The notes beneath the pieces were generated by a model. The model made no database searches, was not told the DNA's origin, and was given only the letters and a program-made list of their open reading frames with translations. From the NCBI GenBank assembly GCA_001465935.1, contig LNKV01000005.1, positions 992,001-1,056,000 of the forward strand: DNA of 64,000 nt. Direction: 5' to 3'. Origin of the DNA: Clarireedia homoeocarpa. Taxonomy: Eukaryota > Ascomycota > Leotiomycetes > Helotiales > Rutstroemiaceae. The stretch's first letter is position 1; each line of letters begins with the position of its first letter. The translations under genes were made by a program, and so were the position numbers. Shown one piece after another: positions 36,890 to 47,191 of the stretch.

Positions 36890-38355
36890 ATGGATGATCC
36901 AGTGTATCCCCCTAAAGACTCGTTGACCCTATCAAGAACACAGGTATATCCTCTTTATTTTCCTTTTTCTCTATTCCCTCTTCTCTATTTCTTACTACCT
37001 ATCCATCTTCTACAAAAACTAACTTTCTCTTCCAGCAATTGATATCCACGAATACCTTGACAACAACTTCTCCGACAGATAGCGCTTCAAATCTACCTGC
37101 AGTTATCAAATGGGGCGATTCTGAACCATTCCACTATATTGGCGCACCAGATCACCATCTACGAATGAATATAAACCTTGGTACAGAGGAAATACCCCAA
37201 TTGATCTTTTGGTTCAGTGTAACAGTCGCAGTTACAGCGAGCCCCGAATCCTCTAGGATATGTACAAAGGTGCTCTATTTTGTTATCAAAGGCAGTTTAT
37301 TGGATTGGAACAGGAGTGATACATGTAATCCTGTTGGGCCTCCGAACACTGGCTACAGTGAAAGTACTAGCACTGCTCTACAAATAGCTGGCATATCTTC
37401 CGAGAATACCTCTATTTACCGTATATGCTTCCGGCTCCACGATCATGGCACAGTTTTCATGCCCTCGATTGTGAAGTATTCCTTTACTCCTGTGTCCGAC
37501 GATGTTTTACAACTCTTGACTGATATGCAGTCCCTTTCCAAGGCTAAGCAATTCTGGGCATATGTACCGTCCGAAGGATTTCTAAACTTTCGGACGAGGC
37601 TTAATCGAATACATCAAAGACCCTTTAAAGATGACTTCACGATCCAGAGAGTATATAAAAATAGTATGGTATGCGACAAATGGACCAACTTCAATCATTT
37701 TGTGAAAAAGAAAAATGAAGCAAAGCGTCAAAGTACTCTTCGTAGTGGAAAACATAACTCGGATCCTCCACCACGACATCAGGATGCTGGAATGAAACGC
37801 AAAGGTGATTCAGCAATTGATCTAATAGTGAACAATAATACTAATATCCTAACAATAAAGGTACTTATCAAAATGATGACCTTGACCAAGCGTCTATAGA
37901 AACTGAAAGCGACAACCATGACCAAGCGTTGACAGAAACTGAAAGCGATGAAGAATTATATATAGAGCAAGAACGAGAACGCAAACATATCAAAACATCT
38001 TCCGATACTATACCAAGTAAGTAATCCCTTTTCTACCTCTTTTTTTAAGATTTCTTAAGCACTACTAACTATGTCCCTAGATAAACTATGCGCAGATCAT
38101 CGAAGTTCCAAAGTTCGGTTCATTGAACCTTGTAGCGAAGATGTCAGCTTTCTTAAAAAGCAATTTGTTGAGTTCACAACTTGGGTATTAAATATCGATC
38201 CATGCTTGGAGAAGTATGAGCAGATCTTCTCAGATCTTGGCAGAACAGTGTCTTGTGGAGATATAACCAAATTTAACCAAATAAGGTCGGAATATATAGT
38301 GGGTATTTACTGTATATATGAGAAGAGAGGATCTGAATGGGTTTTAAGGAGTTAG
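36890..38355 (+). CDS. Orphan protein of unknown function (417 aa model)
   Basis: Four exons, 36890-36943, 37036-37804, 37861-38016 and 38081-38355, join in frame to 417 aa. Their introns have good fungal signals, for example CTAAC branch sites at 37847-37851 and 38066-38070. I do not recognise the family. The middle part (LPAVIKWGDSEPFHYIGAPD to ~residue 230) looks like a folded beta-rich region, followed by a basic stretch (VKKKNEAKRQ, MKRKG) and an acidic stretch with a 12-aa in-frame repeat (DQASIETESDNH / DQALTETESDEE). Exon 4 ends VRFIEPCSEDVSFLKKQF and GIYCIYEKRGSEW. A nuclear or DNA-associated role is only a guess from the charge pattern. The gene sits in AT-rich repeat DNA and may be lineage-specific. 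The 3' end is uncertain, since more introns could follow. Confidence 0.5.
37883..37954 (+). repeat. 36-bp in-frame tandem duplication in the orphan gene
   Basis: GACCAAGCG starts at 37884 and again at 37920, a period of 36 nt (12 codons). The encoded units are DQASIETESDNH and DQALTETESDEE. The period keeps frame, which supports the coding reading of this exon. Confidence 0.85.
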
Positions 38356-38847
38356 AGAGAAGTCCTTCCGCTTTGCAAGTAGGATAATAGCACACAGACG
38401 TATTATCGGATGGTTGATTTCGGAAATGAATATTCTCAATGTGATCCTACATATAAGCATCTAATATATGTAGTTTGTTATTTCTGTACAGTTGACAGAT
38501 TCAGTTTTTATATCCTCAAAACTGTAGACTGGCAGTACATTATTGGCAGTACATTATTTACACTAAACAAAAAAGCATTTATATTACATGTAACTAGCTT
38601 GTACGTCGTCGATTCTCTAGTCACGTGGAATCGGTAGAGGACAGTGTGATTGTGTATTGAAGAAAAGAATAAATTTTATTAAATAGTTAAACTATTACTA
38701 TATAGATATCTAAGTATAATCTTGGAATAGAAGAATAATAACCTGACTATCTAGTAAACAGCTCAGCCCCGCTATAATACAAAGCTCTATATGCTAAGGA
38801 AATATATTCTACTTATATAAACAGACCTTCGTTCTCAGGGAGTCTAA

Positions 38848-38932
38848 AGAGCGCTTAGGATCCCACTGCTCCAGGAGCCTTAGAAGCGCTCAGGATCCCA
38901 TCGCTCCAGGAGCCCTAAGAGTGCTCGGAATC
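38848..38932. repeat. 35-bp tandem repeat (2.4 copies)
   Basis: Units begin with GCGCT at 38851 and 38886 and with GTGCT at 38921, an exact 35-bp period. Each unit contains AGGATCCCA and GCTCCAGGAGCC, the latter nearly palindromic. Confidence 0.85.
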
Positions 38933-39026
38933 TGTTCGCTTTATAGGTTATATAACTTCCTATATAGGGTTCTACTACGATTAACTATCTAATCGCTGAG
39001 TTTAAAGTCTCTATAGTTATCCCCTT

Positions 39027-39241
39027 CACCAGTGGGTGTACTAACTATCGGGCCAAGTTCGGATTTCTGATTGTCCAAGTGCAATCTGGACATTGAAAAT
39101 TTACATATCTGATTATCCCAATGCAATTTAATCATCGAGAACTCGTATATACACTTGCTAGAGTGGAGACCTCAAAAGCATATATTTTAGTCGGATATTG
39201 AAGTTTTGGAGTTGGTCCGATAGTTAGTACACCCACTGGTG
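39027..39241. mobile_element. MITE-like element with terminal inverted repeats
   Basis: The left end CACCAGTGGGTGTACTAACT (continuing ATCGG) is matched by a perfect inverted copy of 25 bases ending at 39241. Similarity continues more weakly to about 34 bases. The total length is 215 bp with no coding capacity. The flanking CTT at 39024-39026 and 39242-39244 is a possible 3-bp target-site duplication. The interior has two diverged ~38-bp repeats (ATTTCTGATTGTCC / CATATCTGATTATCC) whose differences are mostly transitions. This is the structure of a non-autonomous DNA transposon; the superfamily is not settled. It lies 156 bp upstream of the PIM1 start codon. Confidence 0.8.
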
Positions 39242-39397
39242 CTTGACTGCCACACGCGACTTTTGGGTGGTCCGTGCACCACAATTGAAGATGGTGATTG
39301 ATAATCGTTTGATACTTTTTTATTATCTATCTAACGATTCTATTAAGTACTAGAGATATATTAATTATTGGCAGCGTGCTGCCTATAATCCAGAGTG

Positions 39398-42300
39398 ATG
39401 CTATACGGCCAGAATCTACCATGGCGGACTGCGCTTCGGAACGTAACCAGATCCTCCATTAAGCAGAATCCTCATGCCTCGAATATACTGCTGACGCAAA
39501 CGATACGGCACAACCATGTTATAACCGGACAAGCAGCTACTTCTCTGCGACCCCGCCCCGCACATCCTACTCTCAGTAGCATCGCAAGATTTTCAACTTC
39601 CAAGTCTCATCGAAAGGATGCCCCCAAAGATCTAGCAGATCCGGTGGCAGAAGAAGAGGTAGAAGAGAAGAGAAAGAAGAAAGTCGAGGCGCCTCATGAG
39701 GCCAGTGGCGAGGGCGTGATAGAGGGGGAAAACAAGACGGCTGAAGCATCATCCTCCACTGGTAGCAATGCTTCTGCCGGAACAATCGATGCGAAGGGAA
39801 GCGCTGCAGGTGGCGCAGGTGATTCTGGCAGTGGCGATGGCGGAAAGAAGGGTCGTAAGGGAACAAGCGAAAGAGCGTTGCAGAAAGCTACGGTTCCGGA
39901 GGTGTATCCCCAAGTCATGGCAATTCCGATCACCAAGCGACCTTTGTTTCCAGGATTCTACAAAGCTGTTACGGTTCGGGATCCCAATGTCGTTGCCGCG
40001 ATTCAGGATATGATCAAGAGGGGTCAGCCATACATCGGTGCTTTCTTATTCAAGGACGATAATATGGACAAGGATGTCATCGAGAATATGGACGACGTGC
40101 ATAATGTCGGTGTGTTTGCGCAGATCACAAGTGCTTTCCCAGTTCATGGAGATGACACAGCTTTGACCGCGGTGTTGTATCCACATCGTCGAATCAAGAT
40201 GTCTGCCCTGCTTGCACCGGACCGGGAAGGGGTGGATGCGAAAAGGGATGAAGGCCCTCCTGTTCCTGATATAATACCAGGGAAGTCTGCTAAGGATGAG
40301 CAGCCAACTGAGAAGAAGGGCGATGTTGTTGCCAGTTTCGAAGAAGGCACGGTACAACAGAAAGGTGTTCTATCATCACCTTATGAGCCAACATCGTTCT
40401 TGCGAAAGTATCCAGTTAGCTTGGTCACCGTGGAGAACTTAGTGGAAGAACCATATGATCCTAAGAGCCCAATAATCCGTGCCGTCACCAATGAAATTGT
40501 TAATGTTTTCAAGGAAGTAGCAAACCTCAACAGCTTGTTTCGGGATCAAATTTCCACTTTCTCAATGAGTTCCAGTTCGGGCAATGTAATGCAGGAGCCT
40601 GGAAAACTCGCCGACTTTGCTGCAGCAGTTTCTATTGGTGAGGTCGCTGAGCTACAGGATGTGCTCGAGACTTTGAACATTGAGGAGCGGTTACAAAAGG
40701 GTTTGACTGTCCTGAAGAAGGAGCTCATGAACGCCCAGTTACAGTCCAAGATTTCAAAGGATGTTGAAAGCAAGATTCAAAAACGGCAACGCGAATACTG
40801 GTTAATGGAACAAATGAAGGGTATCCGTAGGGAACTTGGCATCGAATCCGATGGCAAGGATAAGCTAGTCGAGAAATTCAAGGAGAAGGCGACTAAGCTT
40901 GCAATGCCGGAGGCTGTCAAGAAGGTCTTCGATGAGGAAATCAACAAATTAGCACATCTTGAACCTGCCGCCTCCGAATTCAATGTTACTAGAAATTACT
41001 TGGACTGGTTGACGCAAATTCCTTGGGGTCAACGTAGTGCAGAGAACTTTGGTATCGACAATGCGATGACTGTGCTCAACGAAGATCATCATGGACTCAA
41101 GGATGTGAAGGATCGTATCTTGGAGTTCATTGCTGTTGGGAAACTTAGGGGCACTGTGGAAGGAAAGATTTTGTGCTTTGTCGGACCTCCTGGTGTTGGT
41201 AAGACTAGTATCGGGAAGAGTATCGCCAGAGCTCTTAACCGCCAGTACTACAGATTCAGCGTTGGAGGTCTTACCGATGTCGCCGAAATTAAGGGACATC
41301 GAAGGACATATGTGGGTGCACTTCCTGGACGTATCATCCAAGCCTTGAAGAAATGTCAAACCGAAAACCCTCTGATATTGATTGATGAAATCGATAAAAT
41401 TGGAAGAGGTCATCAAGGTGATCCAGCATCTGCACTTCTGGAATTGCTAGACCCAGAACAGAATACTTCTTTCCTCGACCATTACCTGGATGTTCCAGTC
41501 GATCTTTCCAAGGTATTATTCGTCTGCACAGCCAATATGACAGACACTATCCCTCGACCACTTCTTGATCGCATGGAAATGATTGAGCTGTCTGGTTATG
41601 TTGCTGATGAAAAGATGGCGATCGCGGAACGCTATCTTGGACCTGCAGCTAAGGAACTGGCAGGCTTGAAAGACGTTGATGTCAACCTTAGCAAGGATGC
41701 CATTGAGGAGTTGATCAAGTCATACTGCCGTGAATCTGGTGTAAGAAACCTTAAAAAGCAGATTGAAAAGGTCTATCGCAAGTCTGCTCTGAAGATCGTG
41801 CAAGATCTTGGAGAAACAGGTCTTCCTGAAAAAGAAGCTCTTACAGAGGAAGGTAAAGCGGCGCTTGAGGAGTCTAAGAAACATCAAACTGATGTCAAGG
41901 AGACCCCTGAAACTATTGAGAAAGAGACAACAGAGAAACCTCGAGTTAGTCTCAAAGTTCCTGACAGTGTACATGTCACAATTGGCAAGGAGAACCTCAA
42001 GGACTACGTTGGACCGCCTATCTTCACATCTGATAGACTGTATGATGTGACACCTCCGGGTGTTGCTATGGGTCTAGCTTGGACACAAATGGGTGGTGCT
42101 GCACTGTACGTTGAATCGATATTAGAAAGCGCACTATCAGCAGACTCTCGACCTGGTCTTGCTACCACTGGTAACTTGAAGGCTGTCATGAAGGAGTCAA
42201 CAAGTATCGCCTACTCATTTGCTAAATCAATTATGGCCAAAACTTTCCCGGACAACCACTTCCTCGACCATGCCAAAATCCACCTTCATTGTCCAGAAGG

Positions 42301-42740
42301 TGCTGTACAGAAAGATGGACCATCAGCTGGTATCACAATGGCGACATCTTTACTTTCATTGGCGCTGAATCATCCCTTGGATCCAACCATTGCCATGACT
42401 GGTGAACTCACAGTTACTGGAAAGGTGTTGAGAATTGGAGGACTTCGGGAAAAGACAGTTGCAGCTCGACGTGCAGGTTCTAAGATGATCATTTTCCCAG
42501 AAGATAATATGTCTGATTGGCTAGAACTCCCAGAGGTAAGAAGAATACCCTGCCTACAGTATTATGATAAGGTGCTAATTAGAATAATAGAACATTAAAG
42601 ACGGTATCGAAGGCCGCCCTGCAAAATGGTACTCGGACGTTTTCGACCTCGTCTTCCCTAACCTCGACAAATCCCAAGCAAACAGTCTGTGGAAAAACCA
42701 ACTCAAAAAGAAGCCCAAGGAATCCGAAAGTGACGAGTGA
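39398..42740 (+). CDS. PIM1: Mitochondrial ATP-dependent Lon protease
   Basis: Two exons, 39398-42535 and 42591-42740, encode 1095 aa. A Arg/Ser/Thr-rich presequence (~1-70) and a Lys/Glu and Gly/Ser-rich linker precede the Lon N-domain (VMAIPITKRPLFPGFYKAVT). The AAA+ module has Walker A GPPGVGKTSIGKS (~residues 596-608) and Walker B LILIDEIDKIG. The protease domain carries the catalytic Ser in KDGPSAGITMA (S976) and the Lys in GGLREKTVAA (K1019), 43 residues apart as in E. coli Lon. In the family, Lon/Pim1 degrades oxidised and misfolded matrix proteins together with the Ssc1-Mdj1 system and maintains mtDNA. The single intron is near the 3' end. The ATG at 39398 directly follows an in-frame GTG; the true start is not proven. 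Confidence 0.98.
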
Positions 42741-44911
42741 GTTCGAGGAAGAACATGATCCACGGGGCTGACATGTTTGTGTGTAAATATTGTAAAATTG
42801 GTCTACTACTAGCGATCACCGGAGCATTAGGTATAGGAAGACTGGGGATATATGCATAACTAATATGCATATCTGATGACACTCTACTCACTCTATGTAT
42901 GCTTATGAATCGAACATATTTTAGAAGGATGTATTTGATCCTCGTTCCTGAGAGTGAATAGGGAACTTGGAATCTGGAAAGGTGTCTGTCATGATGATGA
43001 CTGCTATGTCATTTTCAAGTGCTGAGTATGCAAAATGCATATCTGTATTTAGAGAAAAAGTAAGATAAGACGACATCATTTTAGATCGAGCTACTGTAGA
43101 GTATCTACGGAGTAGAAATACGAACTTCTTGAAGTGGAAGGATTCTCTGAACATGTAATGAAAAGGAAAAAAGAAAAACGATAATCCAACTGTTGCCCTC
43201 GCACTCCGGATGTACCTATAATGTCCCCGGGCCTGGTATACGTAGCTACGTACAGTACTAGGTGGGGCTGAGCTCCATGGGGACCAAAGAAACGGCTTCG
43301 CGGGGCAGTAGTAGCAGCGCAGCAGGGAGTGATAAAAAGAGCCCATTCACGTACGGACCTGCTAAAGTTCTGGCCTATGGGTATGAATATGTCTATGCAA
43401 GTGAGATATGAGCGTTTTAAGCCACGGTGAAAGATCAAGACCCGCCTCGTTTGGGTTCGTCAGAGGCACCACATGATACTTTTGTTTATACATACATGCG
43501 ATGATGTGCGTTTTGCAACGTGGATGACTGGATGGTCAGCCTCGTGTGTACCCAAGAGTGGTGTAGTTTGTGATGGCTGTGGAGTGCGAAGTGGGCTTGG
43601 TGCGGTGGTTGATTTGGTTGATTGATGCCCGATGGGATGCGATGGGATGCGATGGGACAGTTGGTTTGGAGGTGAATGGATGGATAAATGGTTAGAGAAG
43701 TGATCAGAAGGTGCATCTTGGTGCCGAAGCATGTATGGATAGATAGATGGACGTACTCTGCTGGGGGGTTGTGTTGTGGTACGTACTATGCCATGTGTGT
43801 ATGTAGGGGGAATCCGATTCTCGAGGTTCTCCTAAAGTTACCGAAGACGGCTTTTTATCATCATGATGTACAGAATCATCTGATGCGGGTACCTCACCGA
43901 ATGCTCAAGCAAAAACGAGCGCCAAGATCAGGGCTTGGAGACGGTAACGACGATGAAGGAGAATGTCTCACTCACCCGCATGAAGCGCGCTGTCAGAAGG
44001 GACCGGGAGAAAAAAAAAGTGAGGCAATCCAGGAATTCTCGAGGGCAATCGGCAACCAGTGGGGAAATATGAACAAGCCTCGCACTGATTCGCACAGATC
44101 TAGTGGCTCACGTCGGTAAACATCGTTAAGAAACGCTGCCTGAATGGTCCTTTACCCCCCGGAGCTTCATTTTCCATACCAATCTTGGAACTCTTGGAAC
44201 ACTTGGAAACCCTTTCCACCACCAAATTGGCTCGTTTTCTGCTGTCTTTTGTATGGACACTGCAGGTTTGGAACACTGCATCGAACAATGATACTACGAC
44301 TGTATCATTCTCGTCTGCTTTCGTTCCCGTATTCATTCATCTTCCCTCCGTCTTCCCTCCATCTTCCCTCGACCTTCCCCTGCGTCTCTTTCCGTCCAAT
44401 TGATTTGACATGTTGTACGAGAACGAGGCAACTTACTCTACTGGTTGACCGTTTTCATAGCCCGCCGCGGGAGGAAGGGAAAAAAAAAAAAGAAAAAGAA
44501 AAAGAAAACCATAAACATCAACAATCACCTCGTTCGTCTTTGAGTCCTTCGCCGTCGCACTCGACTCCCTCTTTATTCTGTTTTGAATGCAATGGTAGTC
44601 TTCAGCTCGTCATCTAATTCTTGTAGAGCATCGTGGCTCTTCTCTCATTAAAAGCGGATAGCTGCATGCTACACAACACATGTTCTACCCCGTACAGTCA
44701 TCTTGCCCCAGCCAGCCTCTCAAATAATCAACGTGAATCTTTACTCTGAGAAAACCTTTCTTGTCATTCTTCTCGGCGTAATTTCTTTTTCCCTGCAGAA
44801 GTAGGAGGGGACTATTATTTTTGGTTTTCGCGATTCGCTCTCCAAACTGTGGACTGACAGATATACTCAGTTACTGGGCATTCGAATTTACTATATCAAC
44901 TGCAAAAAATA
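42741..44911. other. Intergenic, no gene seen
   Basis: These 2.2 kb contain simple repeats such as GCGATGGGAT copies near 43629-43657 and an A-rich stretch at 44479-44508 just after a CCGCCGCGGG block. The open frames (43460-43732, 43688-44119, 44144-44617) lack domains and overlap on both strands. The last part is the kinase gene's CT-rich leader. Confidence 0.5.
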
Positions 44912-47191
44912 ATGGCACAAACGACTGGAAAAAATAATGGCTCGCCGGCTCCAAATGATCAGAAGACTTCTTGGTTTCGAAAGTTTATGTTCAGGAAAGA
45001 TGAACATAATACACCTGTTACAACCCCAAGAAGTGAGCCTCAGCAGCCGGCTGGGCTAGCTCGTCGGATTTCGAGAAAGGTCGTTCCTCAGCTGCCAAGA
45101 GCGGGTACTTTCAAGAGACAACAGTCAGAGTTGAGAGATAGGTTGGAACCAGTCAAACCGAACCCCGAAGAACGTCGAACTGCTTCTGTTGATCGTCGAC
45201 TTAACACATCTCATCGATCGTCCTCTACTGCTATCAACCGTGGCCCGAGATCCAGCGCACCCGAATTCTTGGAAAGGACAGATACACATGATGCATCAAT
45301 TCTTGCCTCGACACGCCCACCTACTGCGGAAACGTTCAAGAGCGATGTTCACGAATATGTCGACGTTTCGAAGGAGGAGAAGCAGGGTCCTGGCATCGAT
45401 GAACAATCAGTATCTACAGACACATTTGACGAAATAATGGAGGAGTTGGAGAAGAGATGGATTTTGAATTTGAGCATGCACTTCCGAGATAAATCAAAGC
45501 GGGAAAAGTTCTTTGTCACATTTGCACAGACTCCTACGCATTGGCGTCGGGTTACGATATCGTTGGATTATAGAAATGCGCCGCCGAAATCGTTGGAGGA
45601 GGAACTGTCAAATACACGGTTTCAAAGAGATAAGAGCGCTCTGATTTACGAGGCTATCCGAGAATCGTTGCAGGATATTCAGTTTTATGACACGGTTACG
45701 AATCTAAAACTGCAGACAGAAGACGAAAGACTACATGTTCATGTTGTGGAAGATCTCTCGGAAGTTATACATTATCCACCTGTGAAAGCAATCAGCCATC
45801 TTAACTGCCGAAGGGTTTTGGAGGGAGAACTCGAATTTGATTCTCACCTATCTGGTTTTGTCTACAAAGTCAATGTCGCAGGGCAAATCTTCATCAAAAA
45901 GGAGATTCCAGGCCCAGATCAGGTGGATGAATTTCTTTATGAGATTAATGCGCTCCATCAGCTTTCTGGATCTCATAGTGTTATCCAATTTGGTGGGGTG
46001 GTACTTGATAATGAGGGAAAGTATGTAAAGGGACTTCTGATCAGTTTTGCCGAGCAAGGTGCTTTGATAGACGTGATTTATGATGGAGAGGGCAGAATCC
46101 CGTGGCAGCGACGAGAACGCTGGGCCAAACAAATCGTTCAAGGACTTTCTGAGATTCACGAAGCAGGCTACGTTCAAGGAGATTTCACTTTGTCAAACAT
46201 CGTTATAGACGGTGATGATAATGCAAAGATTATTGATATCAACCGGAGGGGCTGTCCAGTCGGTTGGGAGCCACCAGAGGTTGCTGCATTGATAGACAGC
46301 AACCAGAGGATTTCGATGTATATTGGAGTAAAATCGGATCTCTATCAGCTAGGTATGGTTCTGTATGCTCTAGCTACCCAACACGACGAGCCCGAGACAC
46401 AGAGACCTTTGAGCTTATCCGATTTTCCACCGAGTATACCTAATTATTTTTTGGAAGTCTGTGGTCGCTGTCTTAGTGATGATCCTCGCTATAGATCACA
46501 AGCGGCCGTGTTATTGAATCTCTTCCCGGAAATCGAAGAACATCACACAAGGCTACTCGAGGATTCACCAGCTACACCGATTGTTATCGACGTCAGGCAT
46601 GCAGATGAAGGTGAGCTCCTGGTTACGGTTCATGATCATGACTCTAGGAGAGAAAATTATCTGAAAGCGGATGACTACGAAAGTCCGGAAAGAGGTCGAT
46701 CACGTTCCAAGCCTTATGAAGGATTCATCGATTCGAAGCCGGTCGGAAGGACGATGACTGATTCGAAATTTGACGAAATAAGACCTTCTCAAATTCCACT
46801 GCCGCCATCTACTGCGGGTTCTGATAAAGGAGAAGTTACGGCTGATCAGAACCACAGTTCGAATTACAACACATCATATTTAGAAAGCACCGCATTAGAA
46901 AATCGGCAGCAGAATTACCAGCGTTCGCAATCCCCATTCAAGGACACAACATATGTTCAGTCAATTTCAACAACAGTAGAAGAACCGCGGATAACAGCAG
47001 CGGTACCTGTACATATACCCATGACATTTGCAGAAGATTTAGCGGGCGTTGGATCGGGAGTTGAGGGTGCACATATTGAATATGATCATGATCTAGATGC
47101 TGAGTTGACGATAGATAATGAGATGAGCGCGGGTACTACTGGCAATGTTTTGTATATCACGCCGGAAGAGCACAATGTTTCTGTTGCATAA
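44912..47191 (+). CDS. Atypical protein kinase-like protein (759 aa, single exon)
   Basis: An intronless frame of 759 aa. The N-terminal ~170 residues are disordered and basic (RKDEHNTPVTTPRS, LARRISRKVVPQLPR). Residues ~175-320 form a globular region I do not recognise, including MHFRDKSKREKFFVTFAQTP. A kinase fold follows: the beta-3 Lys is in IFIKKEIPGP (~329), and the catalytic loop reads YVQGDFTLSNIVID (~422) with QGD in place of HRD. The metal-binding segment reads KIIDINRRG (~443) in place of DFG, and the APE site reads WEPPEV. No Gly-rich loop is clear. The catalytic Asp, Asn and metal Asp are kept, so activity is possible but unproven. The C-terminal ~200 aa are disordered and acidic. 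Similar fungal proteins are annotated only as kinase-like. Confidence 0.8.
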   Translation: MAQTTGKNNGSPAPNDQKTSWFRKFMFRKDEHNTPVTTPRSEPQQPAGLARRISRKVVPQLPRAGTFKRQQSELRDRLEPVKPNPEERRTASVDRRLNTSHRSSSTAINRGPRSSAPEFLERTDTHDASILASTRPPTAETFKSDVHEYVDVSKEEKQGPGIDEQSVSTDTFDEIMEELEKRWILNLSMHFRDKSKREKFFVTFAQTPTHWRRVTISLDYRNAPPKSLEEELSNTRFQRDKSALIYEAIRESLQDIQFYDTVTNLKLQTEDERLHVHVVEDLSEVIHYPPVKAISHLNCRRVLEGELEFDSHLSGFVYKVNVAGQIFIKKEIPGPDQVDEFLYEINALHQLSGSHSVIQFGGVVLDNEGKYVKGLLISFAEQGALIDVIYDGEGRIPWQRRERWAKQIVQGLSEIHEAGYVQGDFTLSNIVIDGDDNAKIIDINRRGCPVGWEPPEVAALIDSNQRISMYIGVKSDLYQLGMVLYALATQHDEPETQRPLSLSDFPPSIPNYFLEVCGRCLSDDPRYRSQAAVLLNLFPEIEEHHTRLLEDSPATPIVIDVRHADEGELLVTVHDHDSRRENYLKADDYESPERGRSRSKPYEGFIDSKPVGRTMTDSKFDEIRPSQIPLPPSTAGSDKGEVTADQNHSSNYNTSYLESTALENRQQNYQRSQSPFKDTTYVQSISTTVEEPRITAAVPVHIPMTFAEDLAGVGSGVEGAHIEYDHDLDAELTIDNEMSAGTTGNVLYITPEEHNVSVA

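Larger units (their letters stand above)
38356..39397. other. AT-rich intergenic DNA upstream of PIM1
   Basis: Very AT-rich sequence from about 38640 holds a 35-bp tandem repeat and a MITE-like element. The PIM1 promoter must lie in or beyond this element. No gene is supported; a 75-aa frame at 38410-38637 might be a further exon of the orphan gene but shows no splice support. Confidence 0.5.
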
